From IMG/VR virus record IMGVR_UViG_3300021093_003265, positions 1-24,481 of that record: a stretch of 24,481 nt of DNA; one strand, given 5' to 3'. The DNA comes from a virus. A program made the position numbers and the translations under genes. Positions 1 to 7,623 of the stretch are shown in pieces (the first letter of the stretch is position 1; every line of letters starts with the position of its first letter). The notes below the pieces were generated by a model, which was given only the letters and a program-made list of their open reading frames with translations, was not told the origin of the DNA and did no database searches.

Positions 1-927
1 AGTATTATTATTTTTAGGAAATACTATATTTGTAGGAAATTGAAAAACATAATCGTTTTCTAAAATTAAAGTTGTACTGTAAACTGTTCCAGGATGCCAT
101 CCTGTTGTTCCTGTAAATCCTGTTATTATCGCCGGAGTATGAATATAAAATACTCCAGCTTCTGTTAAATCTAATGTTATTCCTACTGGACTTGAAATAG
201 GAATTGTTTTTATTTTAGATTTCGAAAGAGTTCTACTGTTTAAACTAAAATACGCATCTTTAGTTGTTCCACTTGGTTGAGAAACATAACCTAATGTAAA
301 TCCGTTGTCTAATGTTATTCCCCTCGTTTGTGAATGAGAAATCCAATACAATAACTCGTTTTGACCAAATCCACTAGAACCAGCAGATATTTGAGTTGTG
401 TCTATGTATATGTAATTAGAGTCCGAGCCTACAGTTAATCCTGATCCGGATATTCCAAAAGAACGGAAAACAAAAGTGCCACCGGAAATTCCTGTAAATA
501 AAGAAAGATTTCCGGTTGTTGCGCCGATTACCCCACTACTGTCAGAATAACTGGTTCCATGATATTCGCCAATATAAAACGTTGATCCTGCCAAACTACC
601 AACATTGATATTAAATTGTTTTTGATTATTATCACGAATTTTAACGGGCCATGAGAGAGTATCAAAATAGAATAAAGCTTCCCATGCTTTATAATAGTCG
701 TATGTACTACCCCAACCTTCATTACCAAATAGTTTTTGAAAAGATGATCCTGCTCCTCCACCAATATCAAATTGCAAAGAATCTAACCATGTTCCTTTGG
801 ATCCAGTTGCTTCATTGCACCCTGTCGCATTTATTCCTGTATTTCCTGTTGGGCCTATAGGACCTTCTGGGCCACTAGGACCTGTAAATCCTCTTACTGA
901 TATTGAACTAGATCCGATGATACTCAT
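1..927 (-). CDS. Collagen-like tail fibre protein, C-terminus cut by window edge
   Basis: The frame is open from an ATG at 927 to base 1 (309 codons, no stop). The N-terminus begins MSIIGSSSISVRG and passes into Gly-x-y triplets at about residues 14-34 (GFTGPSGPEGPIGPTGNTG), a phage-type collagen-like stalk that usually forms trimers. The rest is Gly/Ser/Thr/aromatic-rich and looks like beta structure, with no signal peptide or membrane segment. The last visible stretch (FQFPTNIVFPKNN) and the preceding 'SKIKTIPIS...ITLDLTE' resemble residues about 245-315 of the 1899-residue protein at 9379-15078. I therefore infer a paralogue of that N-terminal domain, and the missing part may also carry repeats or a binding module. 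The start is supported by the collagen motif following at once and by a CTAAATA motif just upstream. The exact adhesive role is unknown. Confidence 0.9.
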   Translation of the reverse strand, partial: MSIIGSSSISVRGFTGPSGPEGPIGPTGNTGINATGCNEATGSKGTWLDSLQFDIGGGAGSSFQKLFGNEGWGSTYDYYKAWEALFYFDTLSWPVKIRDNNQKQFNINVGSLAGSTFYIGEYHGTSYSDSSGVIGATTGNLSLFTGISGGTFVFRSFGISGSGLTVGSDSNYIYIDTTQISAGSSGFGQNELLYWISHSQTRGITLDNGFTLGYVSQPSGTTKDAYFSLNSRTLSKSKIKTIPISSPVGITLDLTEAGVFYIHTPAIITGFTGTTGWHPGTVYSTTLILENDYVFQFPTNIVFPKNNNT

Positions 928-932
928 TGCAT

Positions 933-939
933 TATTTAG
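933..939 (-). promoter_or_regulatory. CTAAATA late-promoter-like motif
   Basis: Read on the minus strand, CTAAATA ends 5 bases before the ATG at 927, inside the 27-base gap after the 473-residue gene. It resembles the T4 late promoter element TATAAATA but is the weakest match of the seven. No Shine-Dalgarno sequence is apparent here. Confidence 0.4.
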
Positions 940-954
940 ATTACTTTATATTAA

Positions 955-2376
955 TTAACTGGGACAATTATCGCAAGTTTGATTAAAGCCTAAGAATATT
1001 CCATTTAAATTTTTGCACTCTTGTGGAGTCTTATATCCACATCCGGAAGGATATTGACAACAAGGACCTATAAAATAATCACAACAATCTGTTCCGCTGC
1101 CACCACCACCACCACCACCACCATCATCACACGGATTTGAGGTACAGGATGTGTTCTCTCCCTTAAAAACACCACCAGCACTTTGACATTGAAGAAGCGT
1201 TTTGATACTACAACCAGTTCCCTGGCAACACGCACCAGTGGGATTTGGATTAGAACCAGTTTGTTTAATTGTTATTATTTTAGTAATATTGTTTTGTCTT
1301 ACCGTGATATCGCCTTGTCTAAACTGTCCATTTGAATTATCCTGTACAGTGACTGTTATTGAATTAACAGTTCCCTGGTCAGGATTTATACTGAACCAGT
1401 CGACATCTTTTTGGGCTGTCCAATTACACAAAAGAGTTTCATTGTGTATAGTAACGGATCGAGATTGTTGAGTATTACTGAAGTTTTCTGTTATTGGTGT
1501 GTTGTTTATTTGTTTACAGGACGGACACAGACTGGAACATGTACCCTGAGCCCATTCTCCTCCAGACAAACAACACTGAGTCTTTGGAACACTTTCTTTA
1601 CATGCTCCATTTGTTTTACAACAACCAGTAGTTCCATCGTATTTGCACGTATCACAATTATACGGCTTTTTATCATTGTAAACATTATCAATTCGTCTAT
1701 TTTTATTCCCTGAATAGCAAAGATTGTGAGAGGCTATGACAGGATATTTTGGAGTCCACGAAGGTAACCAATAATTTCTTAACCAATATGGAATACTAGG
1801 CCATTGTTGAGTATATGGATTAAATCCATCCGAAGACGAAAAATCAGAATACGGAGAACCTAATACAACTGTCTCACTAGGAGTTGTTAGCCAATCTTCT
1901 ATCAAGAATGGATAAGTATTTCCTTCTGTTATGGCATATATTTCACTTTGAAAATAATCGTAACCAGAAGGATAACTAAATCTTCTATTGAAATTTCTAT
2001 TTGTTTTATTTTGTTCTGATGTATAATGTACCGGTATTGGATCTCCTATTGTTGCATTATAATCAGAACGGAAAATAAAAGCTCCAGATGATCTATATGG
2101 AGATATTGTTTTTGCTAATGTGTTATAGGTATTTGCAATTAAATTATTATTTTTTGATTCATACCAGGAGACATACGGTAAAGACTTCATATAAAATATT
2201 GATTGATCTGGAGACCTACCCCATCCAGCCACTTGACACGGACTCCAAGTAATATCTATTGGATTATTACAATGAGCGTAGTTTTCCGTCTTTTGTTCAA
2301 GATCATCTCCTGAGAATAACGCTTCAACTGCTCCTATTCTAATCGGTGTGTCATTACATTTACAACATGGGGCCAT
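955..2376 (-). CDS. Mosaic Cys-rich virion protein with BACON domain
   Basis: 473 residues, starting MAPCCKCND. Residues 1-240 are aromatic- and Asn-rich with no family I recognise. A Cys-rich module with a GCC...C...CC...GGxW core follows at about 247-285. Residues about 296-375 look like a BACON domain: 'CNWTAQKDVDWFSINPDQG', then alternating Val/Thr strands, an RQGDITV strand and a closing 'IIKQTG'. Two more Cys modules of the GACC type follow (about 380-416 and 437-473), separated by an eight-glycine linker (419-426). BACON domains are Ig-like folds found in gut-bacterial surface enzymes and in some phage tail proteins, where binding to carbohydrate or mucin is proposed. Position among fibre genes suggests a virion adhesin or fibre-tip accessory. 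It follows the 1281-residue gene by 8 bases and has its own ATAAATA motif. The BACON call is fairly secure; the function is inferred. Confidence 0.9.
   Translation of the reverse strand: MAPCCKCNDTPIRIGAVEALFSGDDLEQKTENYAHCNNPIDITWSPCQVAGWGRSPDQSIFYMKSLPYVSWYESKNNNLIANTYNTLAKTISPYRSSGAFIFRSDYNATIGDPIPVHYTSEQNKTNRNFNRRFSYPSGYDYFQSEIYAITEGNTYPFLIEDWLTTPSETVVLGSPYSDFSSSDGFNPYTQQWPSIPYWLRNYWLPSWTPKYPVIASHNLCYSGNKNRRIDNVYNDKKPYNCDTCKYDGTTGCCKTNGACKESVPKTQCCLSGGEWAQGTCSSLCPSCKQINNTPITENFSNTQQSRSVTIHNETLLCNWTAQKDVDWFSINPDQGTVNSITVTVQDNSNGQFRQGDITVRQNNITKIITIKQTGSNPNPTGACCQGTGCSIKTLLQCQSAGGVFKGENTSCTSNPCDDGGGGGGGGSGTDCCDYFIGPCCQYPSGCGYKTPQECKNLNGIFLGFNQTCDNCPS
1100..1123 (-). repeat. (CCA)8 microsatellite encoding a polyglycine linker
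   Basis: Eight perfect CCA triplets on the plus strand, read in frame on the minus strand as a run of eight glycines between the last two Cys modules of the 473-residue protein. Slippage would change linker length by whole residues without a frameshift. Confidence 0.9.
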
Positions 2377-2381
2377 TATAT

Positions 2382-2388
2382 TATTTAT
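2382..2388 (-). promoter_or_regulatory. ATAAATA motif before the BACON-domain gene
   Basis: On the minus strand the 1281-residue gene ends GGA TAA and continues ATAATATAATG. The motif ATAAATA therefore contains the TAA stop and ends 5 bases before the next ATG (2376). It resembles a T4 late promoter -10 element. Confidence 0.5.
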
Positions 2389-3360
2389 CCTATTGGTTGA
2401 ACTATTATTGGAATCCCCGGATCAGGATTCCAGCAGAATCCTTTAACTGTTAGATCGTTAGGGTTTGGTCCAAAGCTCAGCGCTACGTAAGCGTAATGTG
2501 GGGTTCGATAATTTCCTCCCCAGACGTTGAAACCTATCTGCACTGGCTGAAGTCTGACTCCATAGTAACCTGTATTAACTCCTGCTGGCCACTGACCGGG
2601 TATATTTCCAATCGTGCATTGCTGCCGAACCCGACCGCTTGGCCCACCGAACATTCCCCAACATTGTTCGTTCTCTTCATTACAATTAAAGGAACATACT
2701 GGTCCTTCACAATTCGCGTTGTACCACTTGTTGACTGTAGTCTGGTCATTACGATATTCACCGACCTGGGTACCGACAGGGAGGTTGGTGCGGTTCCATA
2801 CAGAATACCCGCAGCAGTTCTCTGGTTCGCCTGATGGTTGACATCCATATGGTTGACAACATGGGAAAACCTCATCGGGGCCTGTTACCCCTGGGGTTTT
2901 CATGTGGCCGTGCAGCCCCGCAAGCACCCCGGGGTCGATCGCTGACGGGGCATTGCCCCTAGATTGGCTCAAAACAAATTGACTCACATACTTAAACGCT
3001 GGGGGGAATTGTTGTCCCGTGATCGGGGAGGGGGGACATCCGATTGTCACACCAACAGCTAATTGATTGTAGACGGAGGTATTAGCGTTCACACCAGCTA
3101 CGCTATTAGCATTGAAGATCAGACCGTTGGGTATATCAATGTGAGTTCTTAGACCTGTAAAGTATTGATCAACAAAACTGCCTGTGGGGGGGACTGGATG
3201 ATTGCATTCTTTGCATATGATCTCGCATATTGGAATCTCAGGCAACTCATAACATTTTTCTTGACATGGAGTTTCCATACAAACTTTCCAGACTCCTGGT
3301 TGCACTTGCGCGTCGTCGAAAAAAACTACCATCACGGGGTCATCTCCGTGTGCCCCCTCT
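2385..3360 (-). other. GC-rich C-terminal module of the 1281-residue protein
   Basis: The DNA encoding residues about 957-1281 is GC-rich (2881-2940: 40 G/C of 60 by hand count) within an AT-rich gene. It encodes the domain shared with the 1899-residue protein, with an added Cys-rich insert (FPCCQPYGCQP...CCGYSVW...CSFNCNEE). Composition and paralogy suggest a transferred module. Confidence 0.7.
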
Positions 3361-6230
3361 ACTTTTATTATAAAATTATCGGCTAATATTGGAGCAGCGC
3401 CTTCTTTTTGTAATGATACTTTATTGATTCCTAACTTTTTCGAAATATTCGTTCCACTGATTATTAGCTGTTGAAACACATTATTTTCGTTAGAGGTAGG
3501 AGATGCACATATCCATGGTCTTTGCACCTTTCCTGTAAGAGCGGGCTCACCATGTCCATCGAAATAATAATAATACCAAGTTGCACCATGCATCTCAGTA
3601 GAGTTCAAAGTGAGTGGAGTATAAGCACTTGGAATAATAAAATCTTTACAAGGTGGGTTTATTAATTTAATATCTACCGGTATATCTTGATCTTCAACGT
3701 CAAATTGAAGTGGTGTTTTTACCGTTAAAATTTGGTTCTCGTAATCCTCAGAATCAGCAACACCCACAATAGTACCGGGCTTATTACTAAAATATACATT
3801 TGTTACTCTATCAAGATTTTTACCTTTAATTTTAACAATAGTTGCAGTATCCGAACACCAAGGTCCTTCTGGTGGGAATGCCTTGTAATTCGTTGGTGGA
3901 CCCGTAAAGGGTACTACGTCTAAACAGTCATGCCATGGCAAAAAATCACCCTCATATAATTTAACAAATTTTTTAGTAATTTGATCTAAACGATCCGTCC
4001 AAGACAATACTGCATTCAACGTATTGGCATCGATCCAATCCCAACTGGCAGATTCAGCATCATTATCAAATGTTTTTGCATGAGCCAATGCGTCTAAGAC
4101 GTAAACATAAGGCATATCAGGTCTACCGTCTGTTTTTGTGTTCCATATAGGATGATTAGAATCACCAAATTCTATTTCCTCTTTGAAACATGAAGTAAAT
4201 CCTGATAGAGAAGAAGTCATACATGCCAATGGATTGATAATATAATTATTTTCTGTTTGTCCACCGCTGCCGGATCCACCGCCGTCGAGTCCACCGCCAC
4301 CACTCTCAACCGGCGGATTACAAAATCTACAAACGTCGTTATCGTAATCTGGTATTTTAACGTGACTTCCATTCTCCAAAGTAAATCCGTAATAGTGTAT
4401 AGTATCCATCTCGTTAAATGTTAATAAACGAGTTCGCACATCCTCTTTAACAGGATCTAAGATAGAATGTGGTGTAACTGTATCAGTATTTATCAATGGC
4501 ACAGTTCTATACTCATTTGTGGTGGATATCATGAATAACCATCGTGCCTGTTCTCTTCTATTTTCCCATACTTGTCTTCCAACTTCATGAATCTGTGAAT
4601 CACTAATTTTAAGTAAGTCTTCATCGTATTGTGGTTCGTAGTGAGCAAGAGTAACTAAAGCAAAATCACTACTTAACGAGACTTGTTTATAATACAAGGA
4701 AGTTGGTACTTGATTAGAATCACACTCCTCCATAAAAGTTTGTCCCATAAATCCAGACCATTCTCTGCCGTCACATTGCTGGTTAGTATATGTAAACCCT
4801 TCACAATTTGTATATCCTCTGGTAAATGCCTCAGGGTACAATTGATGTGCGAATTTCCACAGTATTAAATCTGGACGAATACCGTATGCCTGTTTTTGTG
4901 CAGTTCCTCCGTTTAATTGCCATGTTATTCCGTTTAATTCAGAAGAAGGATCGTCTTTCAAATAGTATAAATTCATTCCAAAACTTCTGTACGGATTTTT
5001 CTTTGTGTTTGACCATAAAGTGGCAAATACATCACCTGCTGTTGTCGACGCACTAGAAATATAATACGGAATATTGAATTCGTTAAAAGAAAATGGAGAT
5101 TTATAATTTCTTGCAGATATTCTTATTTTTTTATCATCTCGTAATAATCCGTTATCATATACAATCTGACCGTTAATTGGCCAAAAAAATAAACTAGAAT
5201 AATCCGGTTCGTTTAGTCCAGTGCTACCTTTGAACGTGTATTCATCAATCAGATTGTCCATAAGATTAGCTGCATTAGAATGAATAATAGTACCGTACTT
5301 CGAACCAACAGCAACCTGTAAATAGTCACCAGGTGCTGAAACACTATTAGGATCTTGCCATTCTAATATTATTCGCTTGTTTGGCTGGTTTTCCACACCC
5401 ACTGCGCTTGGATATAATACCGTATCCGGTTCCTGAACAATGCCGAGGCCTCGATTATTTACAACATACCATCCATCTGGTCCTAATGATCGTATTGGGT
5501 TAGATCCAATATTTTTATTAAATAAATTTGGTTCACCTAACCATGCTTGTTTGGGCACTATTTGAGAGTTATCTCCATCACTAATTAAGTTAGGAGAAAA
5601 AAGATCAGCAAGATTCCATCCTCCTAATTGAACAGTAATTGTGTCGTCACATGGAGGCGGAGGTCCAAGTTTCACAGCCCATTTATAAGGTAAATCAGAA
5701 CATTTTTGAGGACACTTTATAAATACCGTAGACGGATCAGGACCTGGACATTCTCCTGGACACCATGGTACCAGTGTACCTGGCATAAAAGGATATACTT
5801 CTTTTACGTTTGCTTGTGGCTCATCTTCTAAATCCGGAGAAACATAATGATATAAATCTCCAGGAGGTCCTGATACTCCTATGGGAGGAATATAGTTAAA
5901 GGTATTTCCTCCTCCTCCTCCAGCAACACACGGAAAGCACATCTCGCACGATTCCCACCAATACGGACAAAAACCCCCACATTGTACGGTATCATCTCCA
6001 CAACACCTGCCGAAATGCATGGAACAAGGATCCCCAGGCACAGGTGGCGGTGGCGGTCCACCACCAGCGCATGCTAAAACATCTTGAACGGTACACAAAT
6101 TACATGGACAGGGTACACCATTTCCCTCTAATATTTTACACAAGCATGCTAGAAGACTGTGTGGAAATGCATCAGGCCCTACGATTGATCCATAACAGTA
6201 ACCATGAACTTCAGGACCGCCTATACCCAT
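2385..6230 (-). CDS. Giant Cys/Gly/Pro-rich fibre protein with TIG-like and shared C-terminal adhesin module
   Basis: 1281 residues. The N-terminal 105 residues are rich in Cys, with a Pro run (about 59-63) and a Gly run (about 104-108). Residues about 180-640 are a large unrecognised region rich in aromatic residues. A second Gly/Ser linker is at about 642-658. Residues about 785-860 look like a TIG domain ('ATIVKIKGKNLDRVTNVYF'). From there to the C-terminus the protein is colinear with the end of the 1899-residue protein: NKVSLQKEG, WKVCMETPC, CYELPEI, then YYGVRL, HYAYVALSFG and GFCWNPDPG. The last 325 or so residues are encoded by GC-rich DNA, unlike the rest. No signal peptide is seen, which fits a virion protein. 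The start lies one base after the upstream stop, with GGGGAG 12 bases before the ATG. It is probably a receptor-binding or adhesive fibre; the ligand is unknown. Confidence 0.92.
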   Translation of the reverse strand: MGIGGPEVHGYCYGSIVGPDAFPHSLLACLCKILEGNGVPCPCNLCTVQDVLACAGGGPPPPPVPGDPCSMHFGRCCGDDTVQCGGFCPYWWESCEMCFPCVAGGGGGNTFNYIPPIGVSGPPGDLYHYVSPDLEDEPQANVKEVYPFMPGTLVPWCPGECPGPDPSTVFIKCPQKCSDLPYKWAVKLGPPPPCDDTITVQLGGWNLADLFSPNLISDGDNSQIVPKQAWLGEPNLFNKNIGSNPIRSLGPDGWYVVNNRGLGIVQEPDTVLYPSAVGVENQPNKRIILEWQDPNSVSAPGDYLQVAVGSKYGTIIHSNAANLMDNLIDEYTFKGSTGLNEPDYSSLFFWPINGQIVYDNGLLRDDKKIRISARNYKSPFSFNEFNIPYYISSASTTAGDVFATLWSNTKKNPYRSFGMNLYYLKDDPSSELNGITWQLNGGTAQKQAYGIRPDLILWKFAHQLYPEAFTRGYTNCEGFTYTNQQCDGREWSGFMGQTFMEECDSNQVPTSLYYKQVSLSSDFALVTLAHYEPQYDEDLLKISDSQIHEVGRQVWENRREQARWLFMISTTNEYRTVPLINTDTVTPHSILDPVKEDVRTRLLTFNEMDTIHYYGFTLENGSHVKIPDYDNDVCRFCNPPVESGGGGLDGGGSGSGGQTENNYIINPLACMTSSLSGFTSCFKEEIEFGDSNHPIWNTKTDGRPDMPYVYVLDALAHAKTFDNDAESASWDWIDANTLNAVLSWTDRLDQITKKFVKLYEGDFLPWHDCLDVVPFTGPPTNYKAFPPEGPWCSDTATIVKIKGKNLDRVTNVYFSNKPGTIVGVADSEDYENQILTVKTPLQFDVEDQDIPVDIKLINPPCKDFIIPSAYTPLTLNSTEMHGATWYYYYFDGHGEPALTGKVQRPWICASPTSNENNVFQQLIISGTNISKKLGINKVSLQKEGAAPILADNFIIKVEGAHGDDPVMVVFFDDAQVQPGVWKVCMETPCQEKCYELPEIPICEIICKECNHPVPPTGSFVDQYFTGLRTHIDIPNGLIFNANSVAGVNANTSVYNQLAVGVTIGCPPSPITGQQFPPAFKYVSQFVLSQSRGNAPSAIDPGVLAGLHGHMKTPGVTGPDEVFPCCQPYGCQPSGEPENCCGYSVWNRTNLPVGTQVGEYRNDQTTVNKWYNANCEGPVCSFNCNEENEQCWGMFGGPSGRVRQQCTIGNIPGQWPAGVNTGYYGVRLQPVQIGFNVWGGNYRTPHYAYVALSFGPNPNDLTVKGFCWNPDPGIPIIVQPIG

Positions 6231-6231
6231 T

Positions 6232-7623
6232 TTAACAAGTCTCCCCGAACCAGACAGCTCCTGGATAATTTAACAAACAATTGTATTCTGATTCTGGAAT
6301 ACAACGACCCTTAAAACAACATTTTCCAATCAAACAACTAAAACACATATCAGGAAGATCCGAACATCTGTTTAATATTCCCTCGTATATGTTGCATTTG
6401 ACGTTTCCTACAACTCCCATCCATTCAAGACACTCTACAGGCCAGGTATTTATACAAGTTATTCCATTTGTATCGTAATCGTACAGACAACAAGCTGTCT
6501 GAAATTCTAATAATTCATCTCTTTCTTTACACGGTTCATCGTCCCATGTTCCACCAATAGAGTCACAATACGTTTTAGAAACAAAGTCTACACATTTTTT
6601 ACGAGGATCCGGTATACTGGCAATAAAACAAGATCCCATCGTAGGACCAGAACCCGTAATTAAATTTGCAGTTTTTCCTGGACTGTAATCTTGAAGCAAA
6701 AACGGAATTCTTAGATTTTTATTATCTCCTACTATATTTAATACTGGTTGTATAGATTTAGTGATACCTTCTGTTCCTAATTGGTTCACTAATGTAATTG
6801 CATTTGCGTAGGATGAACCCACTGGGGCCCCAGTGTTTCCCATCAAAACAGAATTAGGAATAAAAGTATCAAGTGAGTTTGTCACGCCTCCCGTTGCGGT
6901 AATCCAATTATCGTTGTAATAAGTGGAACCGTCCCAACCAAACGGATAAATTTCTCTTGTATTTTTAGAAGTATAACTAAGTAGTCCAAGATTTTTATTC
7001 CATTGAGCACCAGATGTTCCTCTAAGAACAAGTTTATCATTTTCTGAAGTATCAACAAATACCAATTGACCTGGCAACCCTGATCCAGATAATTCGTCTA
7101 TTACTTCATTCAAAGATAATATTATGCCACCAGAAGTCTCAGTTGCATTTATACCAGTCAAAGTTATTCCGTAAAATTCTGGATAACTATTCGCTTCTAA
7201 TTGAGTAGGAGAAGCTGCCTGATACTCACGAGTGGCTTTAGAATATTCTTCTGGTGTGCTTGTTTTAAATATAAGTTGACCGTTTGTTGTTGTTCCCTTT
7301 AACGTATAGTATGAATCATTTATGAAGGGTGCTCCATTTGCTGGAACAATTAACTTTGCAGCGGTTCCACCGTGTACTACTGCTAAAGTAAATCCATCGT
7401 TAAAATTTAAGATGAATAAATACTTTTGCTCATGCAAAAGATACTCAGATTGGAATCCAAAAGTTCCACCAGATATTTGTCTTCCCGTGACACCAGGAAA
7501 ACATAAACCGTCTGGTCCAGTAGGTCCAGTAGGTCCAGTAGGTCCAGTAGGTCCAATTGGACCTAGATCTCCTCGAACTTCTAGTCGTATTCGTGCAGAT
7601 GAACTTCCTTTATTAATACTCAT
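6232..7623 (-). CDS. Collagen-stalk fibre protein with C-terminal Cys-rich modules
   Basis: 463 residues. After MSINKGSSSARIRLEVRG comes a regular Gly-Pro-Thr stalk (about residues 19-37), encoded by a 9-base tandem repeat. Residues about 40-325 are a beta-rich fibre domain like those of the other collagen-type proteins here ('KSIQPVLNIVGDNKNLRIPF' near its end). The last 135 residues hold three Cys modules (about 330-365, 376-410, 432-463), each with paired or single Cys, a spaced Cys, then G-G-x-W or W/F-x-G and a final Cys; the last is GKCCFKGRC...WFGETC. The start overlaps the upstream stop by four bases (ATGA), with GGGAG 13 bases before the ATG, so translation is probably coupled. It is probably a trimeric tail fibre whose tip is stabilised by disulphides after release from the host. 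No enzymatic motif is visible. Confidence 0.92.
   Translation of the reverse strand: MSINKGSSSARIRLEVRGDLGPIGPTGPTGPTGPTGPDGLCFPGVTGRQISGGTFGFQSEYLLHEQKYLFILNFNDGFTLAVVHGGTAAKLIVPANGAPFINDSYYTLKGTTTNGQLIFKTSTPEEYSKATREYQAASPTQLEANSYPEFYGITLTGINATETSGGIILSLNEVIDELSGSGLPGQLVFVDTSENDKLVLRGTSGAQWNKNLGLLSYTSKNTREIYPFGWDGSTYYNDNWITATGGVTNSLDTFIPNSVLMGNTGAPVGSSYANAITLVNQLGTEGITKSIQPVLNIVGDNKNLRIPFLLQDYSPGKTANLITGSGPTMGSCFIASIPDPRKKCVDFVSKTYCDSIGGTWDDEPCKERDELLEFQTACCLYDYDTNGITCINTWPVECLEWMGVVGNVKCNIYEGILNRCSDLPDMCFSCLIGKCCFKGRCIPESEYNCLLNYPGAVWFGETC
7514..7558 (-). repeat. 9-bp tandem repeat encoding the Gly-Pro-Thr stalk
   Basis: Four perfect copies of GGTCCAGTA (7514-7549) are followed by a diverged copy ending at 7558. 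Read on the minus strand they encode the Gly-Pro-Thr collagen stalk of the 463-residue fibre protein. Copy-number change would lengthen or shorten the stalk in frame. Confidence 0.93.

Noticed and set aside
2496-2875. Open frames of 75-113 codons on both strands within the GC-rich end of the 1281-residue gene
   Set aside because: Same cause: shadows of a real coding sequence in a GC-rich stretch, with no recognisable domain or start signal.
7510-7560. Short regular repeats as a possible CRISPR array
   Set aside because: Repeats are 9 bp, contiguous, without spacers, and encode Gly-Pro-Thr triplets in frame.
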